Source: Sphingomonas montanisoli (GTDB lineage: Bacteria > Pseudomonadota > Alphaproteobacteria > Sphingomonadales > Sphingomonadaceae). Taken from it: 64,000 nucleotides of DNA. Numbering within the stretch: position 1 is the stretch's first letter; every line of letters starts with the position of its first letter. The stretch covers positions 1,081,146 through 1,145,145 of the forward strand of contig NZ_VTOU01000001.1 of the NCBI RefSeq assembly GCF_008274695.1, given 5' to 3'. A program made the translations under genes and the position numbers. The notes under the pieces were generated by a model. The model was not told the DNA's origin and did not search any database. It saw nothing but the letters and a program-made list of their open reading frames with translations. Positions 11,320-19,820 of this stretch are shown here, piece by piece.

Positions 11320-12017
11320 GTAACGCCCCCGCCGCCGTCGATCCCGGCCCCGAACCCGAAAAGCGCCGGCGGACCGCGCAGCGCGGGCGCCCGAAGATCC
11401 TCGATCACGACAGGATCATCGCCGCCGCGCTGGATATGCTGACCGATCAGGGGCTGGCCAGCTTCACGCTGCACAAGCTCGCGCTGCGGCTCAACGTGTC
11501 GGTGATGACGCTCTACACCTACTTCCCCAGCCGCGACGCGCTGCTCAACGAGGTCGCGAGCACGATCTTCAGCAGCTTCGAAGCGCCGGCGCCCGGCCTC
11601 GTCTGGCGCGAGGCGATGACCGCGTGGCTCCACGAATTGCGCCGCCTGCTGGATCGCTATCCGGTCGGCCTCTATTTGATCAAGCTGGAGGGAGAAGTCT
11701 CGCCGTCGTGGATCGGCGTGCTGACCCCGCTGGTGCGCGTGCTCGCCAATATGGGGCTGAGCGACCACGAGATTTTCGTCACGTCGAACTGGATCACGCG
11801 CGTCAGCCTGTCTCTGCTGATGGCGCGCGGCGCACTGCCCGAAGAGGGCACGTCGGTCCGCGACTTCGCAGCCCCGCTCGCCGATATGTCCGACGAGGAC
11901 CGCGCGCTGATCGTCGCGGTCTCGATGTCCGATCCGGGAATGGACGCGGCGGACGAGATCTACGATCTGGGCGTCCGCAACATCATCCTCGGGCTTGAGG
12001 ATATGCTGCGCGGCTGA
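11313..12017 (+). CDS. TetR/AcrR family transcriptional regulator
   Basis: The 234-residue protein has a basic linker (KRRRTAQRGRPKI) and then the TetR helix-turn-helix at about 35-80 (DRIIAAALDMLTDQGLASFTLHKLA, VSVMTLYTYFPSRDALL). The C-terminal part is the helical ligand-binding and dimer domain. It probably represses the upstream amidohydrolase/COQ4-like genes or the convergent reductase/MFS genes in response to a small molecule. ATG 11313 and ATG 11286 are both possible starts and both lie in the palindromic segment. Its stop is three bases from that of the convergent reductase gene. Confidence 0.9.
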   Translation: MTRNAPAAVDPGPEPEKRRRTAQRGRPKILDHDRIIAAALDMLTDQGLASFTLHKLALRLNVSVMTLYTYFPSRDALLNEVASTIFSSFEAPAPGLVWREAMTAWLHELRRLLDRYPVGLYLIKLEGEVSPSWIGVLTPLVRVLANMGLSDHEIFVTSNWITRVSLSLLMARGALPEEGTSVRDFAAPLADMSDEDRALIVAVSMSDPGMDAADEIYDLGVRNIILGLEDMLRG

Positions 12018-12020
12018 TCG

Positions 12021-13043
12021 TCAGTCGACGTCCAGCAACTGCTTTCCGCGATTCTCGCCGCTGAACAGGCGCAGCAGCGTCGCCGGGATATTGGCGAAAC
12101 CGGTCTGGATGTCGTGGCGGAACACGATCTGCCCCTCGGCCACCCAGCCCGCCAGTTCGGCCATGATGCCAGGCACCGCCGCGCCATGATCCATGACGAT
12201 GAAGCCTTCCATCCGCAGCCGCGCGGTGATGACCTTCATCATGTTGCGCGGGCCGGGGCGCGGCTCGGCATCGTTGTAGGTTGCGATGGCACCGCACAAA
12301 GCGATCCGACCATGATCCGCCATATGCGCGATCCCGGCTTCGAGCTGATTGCCGCCGACATTGTCGAAGAACAGGTCGATGCCTTTGGGAAACAGCTCGC
12401 CCAGCCGCCGGTCGAGATCCTCTGCGCGATAATCGATCACCTCCGCGATCCCGCACGCGCTACGCAGCCAGCCGACCTTCTCGGCGCCACCCGCGACACC
12501 GACGACATGCGCCCCCCTGATACGCGCGATCTGCGCCGCGACGCTGCCGACCGCACCCGCCGCGCCTGTTACCAGCACATTATCGTCGGGCTTAAGGCCA
12601 CCTACCCGGCACAGCCCAACATAAGCCGTCAGTCCACTGCCGCCCATCACGCCCAGCGCAATGGCTGGCGATACGCCTTCGGGCAACAGCGTGATCGGCC
12701 GCTCGCCGGCGCGATTGACGACCGCATAATCCTGCCAGCCCAGCAACCCTATCACGAGTCGACCGACCGGAAAGGCGGGATCGGCGGACTCGACGATTTC
12801 CGCGACCGCAGACGCCCGCATCGGCGCGCCGATCGCGACGGGCGGCAGGTAGCTCGGCACATCGTCGACCCAGCCGCGCATTGCCGGATCGAAGCTGAAC
12901 ATCGCCGATCGAACGAGGATCTCCCCCGCGCCGAGATCGGGCGTCGGCCGCGCCGTTTCGACATAAGCGAAGTCATCCTCGCGCACCGCGCCGCGCGGGC
13001 GGCGCGCGAGCACCCACTGGCGGTTGATCGCGTCGGTCACCAT
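12021..13043 (-). CDS. NADP-dependent zinc-free medium-chain reductase (CurA/prostaglandin-reductase type)
   Basis: A 340-residue oxidoreductase of the zinc-free medium-chain family. The N-terminal GroES-like part contains MFSFDPAMRGWVDD. The Rossmann part contains VLVTGAAGAVGSVAAQIARIRGA, the AxxGxxG NADPH loop, and the family FDNVGG motif. No zinc ligands are present. Relatives reduce the C=C bond of alpha,beta-unsaturated ketones or aldehydes with NADPH. It lies 10 bases downstream of the MFS gene on the same strand, so they are probably co-transcribed. It may reduce an intermediate imported by that carrier. Confidence 0.9.
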   Translation of the reverse strand: MVTDAINRQWVLARRPRGAVREDDFAYVETARPTPDLGAGEILVRSAMFSFDPAMRGWVDDVPSYLPPVAIGAPMRASAVAEIVESADPAFPVGRLVIGLLGWQDYAVVNRAGERPITLLPEGVSPAIALGVMGGSGLTAYVGLCRVGGLKPDDNVLVTGAAGAVGSVAAQIARIRGAHVVGVAGGAEKVGWLRSACGIAEVIDYRAEDLDRRLGELFPKGIDLFFDNVGGNQLEAGIAHMADHGRIALCGAIATYNDAEPRPGPRNMMKVITARLRMEGFIVMDHGAAVPGIMAELAGWVAEGQIVFRHDIQTGFANIPATLLRLFSGENRGKQLLDVD

Positions 13044-13053
13044 CGCCTTGTCC

Positions 13054-14301
13054 TCAGGTCGCGGGGGTCAGCGCCAGTTCAGGCTTGGTCGGGAAGATAC
13101 GCGGCGCGAGCAGCAGGAGCGCGGCGATGACGGCAGCAGCGGCGAAGCTGACAAACATCACGCGGTAGCTGCCGGTGCGATCGAACACTTCCCCGCCGAA
13201 GCGGAGGAATACTGCGGCCAGCGCGGCGGTGAGCGGCGTCATCAGACCGCGCACCGTCCCCAGCGAGATCGTCCCGAAGCGATCCGCGACCAGCGCGTAA
13301 TAAAGCGGGGCACCCGTGCCGCTCGCCATGCCGATCAGCACGCAGATCGCCAACAGAACGCCATAGCTATGATCGATCAACAGCGTGGCGTTGGCGATGG
13401 CAAGCAGCGTGAAGCAGCTCGCGAGCAGCGTCGATCGATCGAAATAGTCGGCAACGACGGCGAGCGTGAGCTTGCTGGCCACCGCCGTTATCCCCATGAC
13501 CGACAGCAGGCTGGTCGCCTGCACAATGGTGAGCCCGCCGTCGGTCGCCAGCGGAACGAGCGAGACGCCGAGCGTCTGCATGATCGCAAGCCCGATGCCC
13601 GCGCCAATGCCGATCAGCCAGAAATGCGGGTTGGTCAGGATGTCGCGCACCGTGAGCCGCACGCCCAGCGCGGGCGCCCCGGCGACGGCGACGGACGGCT
13701 TGCCGGGCTCGACCTCGTCAGGGTTGGGCCGATCGCGGACGATCATCGCGAGCGCGCACACCACGACGGCGATGCCGATACCCGACAGAACCAGCGCATG
13801 ACGCCAACCATATTGCGCGATCAGATGGCCGATCACCGGAATGACGGTCAGGTTCGACAGCGACATACCCATCGCGGCCAGCGCCAGCACGCGGCCGCGC
13901 TGCTTGGTGAACCAGCGCGCCAGCAGCACCGTGACGGTCAGCGTGCCCGCGCCCACCGTTCCCGCCGCCAGCGGCAGGACGATGACGAAGGCGTCGAGCA
14001 TCAGATTGTCGGACAGGCCCAGCAGCGCCATGCATCCACCCAGCACGATGCCACTGACGATCATGATCGGCCGCAACGGAAAGCGATCGATCAGCCGCCC
14101 CACCACCAAAGCGGTCAGCGCCATGCCGACGTTGAACAGGATCATGCCGGTGTTCATCGTCGCGCGCGACAAATCGAACTCGGCTGCGACCGGCTTCACA
14201 TACAGCCCGTAAGCGGCCGAGCCCGTTCCTATCACAGCCATGTAGATCAGGATGCAGGCGGCAACGAGGTACCAGCCATAATAGATCTTTTTCATCGCCA
14301 T
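13054..14301 (-). CDS. MFS transporter, monocarboxylate/OFA-like
   Basis: The protein is 415 residues with about twelve hydrophobic segments. The first (YYGWYLVAACILIYMAVIGTGSAAY) has the YYGWxxV opening of the oxalate/formate-monocarboxylate subgroup. The loop after helix 2 reads GRLIDRFPLRP, the MFS motif A region. It is a likely proton-coupled importer or exporter of organic acids in the cytoplasmic membrane. It is first of a two-gene operon with the reductase. An AGAGAGG ribosome site precedes ATG 14301; ATG 14295 is the alternative start. Confidence 0.9.
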   Translation of the reverse strand: MAMKKIYYGWYLVAACILIYMAVIGTGSAAYGLYVKPVAAEFDLSRATMNTGMILFNVGMALTALVVGRLIDRFPLRPIMIVSGIVLGGCMALLGLSDNLMLDAFVIVLPLAAGTVGAGTLTVTVLLARWFTKQRGRVLALAAMGMSLSNLTVIPVIGHLIAQYGWRHALVLSGIGIAVVVCALAMIVRDRPNPDEVEPGKPSVAVAGAPALGVRLTVRDILTNPHFWLIGIGAGIGLAIMQTLGVSLVPLATDGGLTIVQATSLLSVMGITAVASKLTLAVVADYFDRSTLLASCFTLLAIANATLLIDHSYGVLLAICVLIGMASGTGAPLYYALVADRFGTISLGTVRGLMTPLTAALAAVFLRFGGEVFDRTGSYRVMFVSFAAAAVIAALLLLAPRIFPTKPELALTPAT

Positions 14302-14415
14302 CGGGCCTCTCTGATTCTGTTTTTCAGATCTGACAGTCTGATTTGCAGAAAGCTTATACCGGTTGGGGTATGGACGAGAAGCTTGCCGTGCGTTGTCCGG
14401 ACTTGCGGATTTCGG

Positions 14416-15075
14416 CTAAGCGGCGGTCAGCCAGTACGGGCCTCGCCCCGCCTGCCGCATATGGAAGCGATAGCCGCGCGCGATGAGTTCGCTGTAGGTC
14501 ATGATCCGGTCGAAGCGGCTGTCGAGGACGAAAGTGGACGGCCCCTGCCCCCGCCGCGCGCCATCCAGCGTGAGAACGACGTGATAATCACCGCGTTCGG
14601 TCCAGGCCGTCGCCAGCCGCACCGCCTCCACCGGCCAGCCCTTACCGAGCAGATCTGCGCGCATCGCAAGCGCGATATCCTCGCAATCGCCGGTCTTGCC
14701 AGCCGTTTCCCACTGCTCCCGACGATCATGGCGCCGCATGACGTGGGCGACGCTTGATAACGCGCCTTCGAGTTCGCGCCAGCGCCTGTCGTCGAGCGCG
14801 ACCGGCCCGCACCCCGGATCGCCAGCATGGCGGCCACAATAGCCGAGCCAACCGGCGGGCGGCATCGTGATCCCGCCGGTCCGCATCGTCGCGGATTGGG
14901 CAGACGGCATGGCGCAACCGAGCAGCAGCCACAGGATCGCGCCCCACAGCAGGCTGTTGATCGCGACGATCATCAGAATGCGCGCGCGAAACGCGGGGCG
15001 ACGCGGCAACATAGGAACGGATTCAGCGGGAAGGAGTGAAGCGCACTCGGGCGCCTCGACAACGTCGATGGACAT
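14416..15075 (-). CDS. Bacterial transglutaminase-like cysteine peptidase (BTLCP, DUF920)
   Basis: The 219-residue protein has one N-terminal membrane anchor (about 32-54, ILMIVAINSLLWGAILWLLL). The periplasmic domain carries the BTLCP triad: Cys in GKTGDCEDIALA, His in GDYHVVLTL and Asp in FVLDSRF. The best-known member, LapG, is a calcium-dependent periplasmic protease that cuts surface adhesins. No LapA or LapD partner is visible here. Nine bases separate it from a small upstream reading frame on the same strand, suggesting a short operon. Confidence 0.85.
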   Translation of the reverse strand: MSIDVVEAPECASLLPAESVPMLPRRPAFRARILMIVAINSLLWGAILWLLLGCAMPSAQSATMRTGGITMPPAGWLGYCGRHAGDPGCGPVALDDRRWRELEGALSSVAHVMRRHDRREQWETAGKTGDCEDIALAMRADLLGKGWPVEAVRLATAWTERGDYHVVLTLDGARRGQGPSTFVLDSRFDRIMTYSELIARGYRFHMRQAGRGPYWLTAA

Positions 15076-15084
15076 GAAAGCAAC

Positions 15085-15324
15085 TCATTGACAGGAAACT
15101 AAGCGGGCCAAAGCGACCTGCCCGCCCCCGAGCCGCGCGATGTAGCGGTCGAGCGCGGGGGACAGGTTGAACCAGCCCGGACAGATGCGGTCGCGCGCGA
15201 ACATCAGCGCCAGCTCCGCCTCGCGCTGCGGCCCGCCCGTCTCGATCGCGGCAAGGCGTATCGGGAAGGGACAGGCCGCCTCGATCTCGCTCGCGCGGAC
15301 GCGCGGATCGGGCGTGGCGCTCAT
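15085..15324 (-). CDS. Small hypothetical protein upstream of the BTLCP gene
   Basis: An open frame of 79 residues from ATG 15324 (MSATPDPRVR), ending nine bases before the BTLCP start. The frame continues upstream to ATG 15405, but that codon lies inside the stem-loop at 15401-15448, so the inner start is preferred. It has two cysteines, no signal peptide and no membrane segment; RDRICPGWFNLSPALDRYI is its most protein-like stretch. I do not recognise a family. Position and same-strand spacing favour a real gene, but the opposite strand is also open here. Confidence 0.5.
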   Translation of the reverse strand: MSATPDPRVRASEIEAACPFPIRLAAIETGGPQREAELALMFARDRICPGWFNLSPALDRYIARLGGGQVALARLVSCQ

Positions 15325-15400
15325 GCGGACAAGCGCGAAAACATCGGAGCGGAGGAAGCAGATGCTGCTCGATGGAGCGTCATCCGGGGATGAACGATAT

Positions 15401-15448
15401 GCCACGGCCGGCTTTCTTGGGGTGCGTAGAGGGAAAACCGGCCGTGGC
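15401..15448 (-). terminator. 11-bp stem-loop after the Oar-like receptor gene
   Basis: GCCACGGCCGG (15401-15411) pairs perfectly with CCGGCCGTGGC (15438-15448) around a 26-base loop. On the minus strand it begins eight bases after the receptor stop codon. It would separate the receptor transcript from the small hypothetical gene. The long loop and lack of a U-run argue for a Rho-assisted or mRNA-stabilising role rather than simple intrinsic termination. Confidence 0.5.
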
Positions 15449-15456
15449 CCGGCGTG

Positions 15457-18414
15457 TCAGAAATCCATCGACACGCCGAAGCGGACCTGGCGCGGCGCCT
15501 GATAGCTGGTCACCCTGCCATAATTGGGATCGGGGTTGCCGCCGTCGTCCTCGCCATATTCGCGAAGATCGAGCTTCGACTTCCAGTTGAAGACGTTGAA
15601 CACGTCGGCGCGTAGCTGGAACGATTTTAGCCCAGCGATCTTGACGGTGTAGGACAGCGACAGATCGATCTGCTTCAGCCAGTCGCTTTCCAGCGCCTTG
15701 CCGCGACCGACAAGCCGGCCGTTGCAATACCAGGACGCCGACGTGTCGGTAGCCGCGCGGCCCGCGCCGCCCAGCGCCTCGTCATAAACGCCGATACAAC
15801 CGAACTTGCGCGGGCTCTGTAGCCGCGCGAAGCCGCCGAGCTGAATCTGATCGGTCACCGCATAGGCGCCGTAGAGCTTGAAGGTGTGGCGGCGGTGGTT
15901 CGGCAGATAGCCATTGGCGCCGTCCATCCAGCCGGGCTCGTCGAAGTCCTGCGTCAGTCCGGTATCGTCCTGCCCGTTGTCGGACTTCACCCCGCCTTCG
16001 TAATTGCCCTTCAGGCTCGACCAGACATAGCTGCCCGAAAGCTGCCAGGTGCCATCCCAGGTACGATCGAAATTGGCCTCTGCCGCCCAATATTTGCGCT
16101 TGGCCTTGGGCAGATCGACGATCGCGGCGGGGATGGTGATCTGGGTCAGCTGACCGTTGCCGGTCAGATCAACATTGATGATCGCGTCCTTGCCCGGATT
16201 GAGCAGTACATAGCCGCCCGATCCGTACGATGCCGGCACCGCATTCGGGTTACACCCGGGCATATTCTGCGTCGCGCAGAAATTGGCGATCGTATAGCCG
16301 AGGTCGGTATCCTCGAGCACGCTCTTGAGGTTGCGGTGGGTGAGGTTCAGGCCCACGCGCCACCGTTCGCCGATCCGCTGATCCACGCCGATCATGAACT
16401 CGTCGAGATATTGCGGCTTAAGGTTCTGCGAGGTCAGCGTGCGCGGATCGGAGCCCGCACTATCGGACAGGACCTGGAAGCTGACCTCCCGGCCCAGCGT
16501 CGGCAGGCGGGTGGCGGGATCGACCCCGTTCAGGATGTTGAAGGCGCGCGTGAAATATTCGTTGCCCGCCATCCGAATGTTCGTGTTGGCGGCGACCGGC
16601 AGGTAATAGCGGCCGAAGAATCCCGACAACTTGGTCCTCTTGTCCCCGAACAGATCGTAGGTCGCGCCCAGGCGTGGCGCCCACTGATTCTTGAGCTTGG
16701 TGAACACCTCGCCCGAGGCGGTGCGGTTTTCGAAGGTCTCGTTGCGGACGCCCAGGCTCAGGTTGACCCGGTCGTTCACGTCCCAATTGTCCTGCAGGTA
16801 GAAGGCGGTGTTCTGCGCCTTGAACGCGCCGGCGCGGTCGAGATACTGGACGCGGACATAATCGGTGTTCGCCGGGATCAACCCATTGAGCGCGCCCGTG
16901 GCCCCCGCCCGCAGATAGCGATAGGAAACGCCGCCCGAATAGGTGGTCGACACGCGCGAGGACAGATCCTCGCGGTCGACGCCGAAGCGGATGTGATGTT
17001 CGCCCAGCAGGTGGGCCAAGATGTCGACGTCGGCGCGATAGAGTTCGCGACGATCCGCACCGCTGTCGAGCGTCGCATCGGGATGGCCCGCAATTTGCAC
17101 CGCCGTGCCCGAACGCTGATCGACGATATAGGGCTGCGTGCTCGACGATGTCTGATCCGCATCGGTGCGACCGTAGAGCGCCGAGATGGTCAGCCAGTCG
17201 GTGATGTGGCCGGTATATTTGCCGATATAATTGTCTCCGCCGACCGACACTCTGTACGGCGTCACCAGATCGGGCACCGCCCCTGACAGCACCCGCGTGC
17301 GGATCGTGCCTTCTTCCGCATTGCTGTTGTTGAAATAGGTAAATTCCAGGCGGTGATCCTCGGTCACGTCGAAATCGATCTTTCCGCCGAAGAATGGCTT
17401 CTTCGACTTGGCGAAGGTTTCGGTCACCGAACCGTTGATCGGCTGGGTCGCGTCGAACTCGCTGCGGTAGCGCGGGTTGAAGAAGCCGAAGAAGTAGAGC
17501 CGATCCTTGATGATCGGACCCGAGGCCCAGAGATTGCCCTCATAATCCTGTCGCTTGTCGCGATCATTGTTCGAAATGTAGGTGTCGCGCGCCCGCGACC
17601 GGAGGCCGCTGGGCGACCAGTAGGCGTTGAAGCCGCCAGCATAGTCGTTGCTGCCCGACCGCGTCAGCGCGATCACCGCACCGCCGGTCGCGCGGCCGAA
17701 TTCGGCCTGATAGCCGCCCGTCTTGATCTGCACCTGATCATAGAACTGGAACGGCACCAGACCGCCGCCCAGGAAGGTGCGGAAGTTGGTGATGTTCATG
17801 CCGTTCACATAATAAATGTTCTCGGCCACCGAACCGCCCGACAACGCGACGTTGGTGCCACCCGTCAAACTGTTGAACGCGCTGTCGCCCGCCGTCGTCT
17901 GCGGCGCGAGCAGCTGGAGCGCGGCCACGTCGCGCGCGATCGGCACGCGATCGAAGGTTTCCTTGACGTCGATGACGAGGCCGGTCGCCGATTGCGAGAA
18001 ATCGAGCTCACGCGCCTTGGCGGCGGTGACGATGATCGGCGCGCCATCGACTTCGGCCAGTTTCACGACAAAGCTCGATCCGCCCAGCGCGACCATCGCG
18101 CCGGTCATCTCGACTGCGCCGACGCCCGCCTTCTCGGCCTTGAGCGTGTAGCTGCCGACAGGAAGCTGCACGACCGAGAAGGAGCCATCGGGGCCGCTGG
18201 TGACGGTGCGGCTGAGAGCGCGCGCATCAGCACTGACGGTGATCGTCGCGCCGCCTACGGGAGCGCCCGTAGGATCGACCACCTGTCCGCTGATCGCGGC
18301 CGAGCTGATATCCTGCGCGTGCGCCGGGCTGATCGGTGCCAGTGCGGCACAGGCCGACAGGACCGAACCGCCGCCCAATAGTGCGCGGAGGATCAGGGAT
18401 CGTGAAAGGTTCAT
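15457..18414 (-). CDS. Oar-like TonB-dependent receptor with carboxypeptidase-regulatory domain
   Basis: A 985-residue outer-membrane protein from ATG 18412-18414. The signal peptide ends near AHAQD. A CarboxypepD_reg beta-sandwich at about 40-120 (ISGQVVDPTGAPVGGATITV) is followed by the plug (IVTAAKARELDFSQ, NITNFRTFLGGG, GRATGGAVIALTRSGSN) and a long barrel ending in GVSMDF. This architecture matches Oar-type receptors implicated in protein or peptide import and export. The open frame continues upstream to 18642, but residues there lack any signal sequence. It is divergent from a LytS/LytTR pair, which probably regulates it. Confidence 0.92.
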   Translation of the reverse strand: MNLSRSLILRALLGGGSVLSACAALAPISPAHAQDISSAAISGQVVDPTGAPVGGATITVSADARALSRTVTSGPDGSFSVVQLPVGSYTLKAEKAGVGAVEMTGAMVALGGSSFVVKLAEVDGAPIIVTAAKARELDFSQSATGLVIDVKETFDRVPIARDVAALQLLAPQTTAGDSAFNSLTGGTNVALSGGSVAENIYYVNGMNITNFRTFLGGGLVPFQFYDQVQIKTGGYQAEFGRATGGAVIALTRSGSNDYAGGFNAYWSPSGLRSRARDTYISNNDRDKRQDYEGNLWASGPIIKDRLYFFGFFNPRYRSEFDATQPINGSVTETFAKSKKPFFGGKIDFDVTEDHRLEFTYFNNSNAEEGTIRTRVLSGAVPDLVTPYRVSVGGDNYIGKYTGHITDWLTISALYGRTDADQTSSSTQPYIVDQRSGTAVQIAGHPDATLDSGADRRELYRADVDILAHLLGEHHIRFGVDREDLSSRVSTTYSGGVSYRYLRAGATGALNGLIPANTDYVRVQYLDRAGAFKAQNTAFYLQDNWDVNDRVNLSLGVRNETFENRTASGEVFTKLKNQWAPRLGATYDLFGDKRTKLSGFFGRYYLPVAANTNIRMAGNEYFTRAFNILNGVDPATRLPTLGREVSFQVLSDSAGSDPRTLTSQNLKPQYLDEFMIGVDQRIGERWRVGLNLTHRNLKSVLEDTDLGYTIANFCATQNMPGCNPNAVPASYGSGGYVLLNPGKDAIINVDLTGNGQLTQITIPAAIVDLPKAKRKYWAAEANFDRTWDGTWQLSGSYVWSSLKGNYEGGVKSDNGQDDTGLTQDFDEPGWMDGANGYLPNHRRHTFKLYGAYAVTDQIQLGGFARLQSPRKFGCIGVYDEALGGAGRAATDTSASWYCNGRLVGRGKALESDWLKQIDLSLSYTVKIAGLKSFQLRADVFNVFNWKSKLDLREYGEDDGGNPDPNYGRVTSYQAPRQVRFGVSMDF

Positions 18415-18607
18415 CTTGCTTAAGCCCCAATGATGGCTGTCGCGGCCCTCCCGGCCCGCGCGCATCCGTTCTGATTGTCGATTGTCCGGCGCATGCTTCT
18501 TTCGCACTCTGCGCCGATCAAACTGAGGCATTGCTAAGCTGGCGCCGAAGCAGCCGGTAAGATGCGACGCGACGAAGAGGCGCGGCACGCTTTCAACGGC
18601 GAAGCTG

Positions 18608-18641
18608 ATCGACGAACGGCACGACGCATCGACGAACGGCA
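18608..18641. promoter_or_regulatory. 14-bp direct repeat, 20-bp period: candidate LytTR operator
   Basis: ATCGACGAACGGCA occurs at 18608-18621 and again, identically, at 18628-18641, and ATCGAC recurs at 18642-18647. The period of about two helical turns is what LytTR-domain regulators use. The repeats lie 27 bases before the LytS-type kinase gene, in the region shared with the divergent receptor gene. The repeat is seen directly; its role as an operator is inferred. Confidence 0.6.
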
Positions 18642-18668
18642 ATCGACTTCGCCGCTTGTGGATGGGAC

Positions 18669-19820
18669 ATGGCCTTCATGGGCCAAGATGCTGTTCCCAA
18701 TAACGGAATCGATCATAGCAGGCGGAGCATTCCGGCCGATCATGGCCTGTTGTTCGCGCTGATCGCGATCTACTGGGTCGCGTTCCAGTTCATCTATTGC
18801 GTCTATTATGTGCTGACCGATCCCGAATATCTGGGGCTCAAGGCGCTCGAGGATTATTCGCTGATCGGCTTCGCGATCGATTATGCGATCTTCTTCCTGC
18901 AGCCGGTCGAGCTTCTGTGCTGCGCGTTCGGGGCGCTGATCTGCTACGCCATCTATATGGCGATCCACGCGGGTCGCGGCTGGCGGCTGCGCTGGCAGTT
19001 GCTCTCCGCCATAGCGGCGATGACGGCCGGCGCCTGCGCTTTCACCCTGCTCACCAACCTGTCTGTCAACCTGCTGCTGCATCCAGAGCCAATGACGTTG
19101 ATCCGCTTCATGCGCGGATCGATCGTCTGGCTTGCCCCGATCGGTCTGTGGGCCGGCGCGGCCCTGGCTTTCGCCTATAATGGCGAGATGCGCGAGCGCG
19201 AGCGCCAGTTCGCGCAGCTTGAAAGCCAGGCGCATGTCGCGCAGATCCGCGCGCTGCGTTTCCAGGTTAATCCGCACTTCCTGTTCAACACGCTCAACTC
19301 GATCTCCGCCCTGATCCTCGACGGGCGCAGCGGCGATGCCGAACGGATGCTCCTCGCGCTTGCCACCTTCTTCCGCACCACGCTGGACGGCGATCCCTTG
19401 CGCGACGTGCGGCTGGCGGACGAGATGGCGCTGCAGCGGCTCTATCTGCAGATCGAGCAGGCGCGCTTCGGCAGCCGTCTGCGCGTTAACATCGATCTGC
19501 CGCCCGCGCTGGACGAGGCGCGGCTTCCCGGCCTCCTCCTCCAGCCACTCGTCGAAAATGCGATCCGCCACGGCATGTCGGACGGACGCAAGCGGCTCAA
19601 CCTCCACATCGGCGCACGCGAAAATATGCAGGATCTGATCATCGAAGTGCGCGACGACGGCGCGGGCATGGACACGCGCGCGCCTGTCGGCACCGGCGTC
19701 GGGCTCGACAATGTCCGCCAGCGACTGACCGCGCGCTTCGGCGATCGCGCTCAGGTTCGCGCGGTCGCGTCCACCCACGGCTTCGGCGTCGAACTCACCA
19801 TGCCGCTGGTGGCCGCCTGA
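18669..19820 (+). CDS. LytS/YehU-family sensor histidine kinase
   Basis: The 383-residue membrane kinase has four hydrophobic segments (about 28-50, 66-98, 110-132, 152-170). The phosphoacceptor His203 lies in QVNPHFLFNTLNS, the His_kinase (PF06580) signature. An ATP-binding domain has LLQPLVENAIRHG (N box) and EVRDDGAGM (G1 box). No extracytoplasmic sensor domain is present, so the signal is probably sensed in the membrane. TGATG couples it to the response-regulator gene. It is expected to phosphorylate that regulator; the divergent TonB receptor is the likely target. Confidence 0.92.
   Translation: MAFMGQDAVPNNGIDHSRRSIPADHGLLFALIAIYWVAFQFIYCVYYVLTDPEYLGLKALEDYSLIGFAIDYAIFFLQPVELLCCAFGALICYAIYMAIHAGRGWRLRWQLLSAIAAMTAGACAFTLLTNLSVNLLLHPEPMTLIRFMRGSIVWLAPIGLWAGAALAFAYNGEMRERERQFAQLESQAHVAQIRALRFQVNPHFLFNTLNSISALILDGRSGDAERMLLALATFFRTTLDGDPLRDVRLADEMALQRLYLQIEQARFGSRLRVNIDLPPALDEARLPGLLLQPLVENAIRHGMSDGRKRLNLHIGARENMQDLIIEVRDDGAGMDTRAPVGTGVGLDNVRQRLTARFGDRAQVRAVASTHGFGVELTMPLVAA

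Noticed and set aside
13024..14757. 577-residue plus-strand open frame rich in Arg, Gln, His and Asp
   Set aside because: It is antisense to the MFS and BTLCP genes, has no domain, and its composition is the mirror of GC-rich coding bias.
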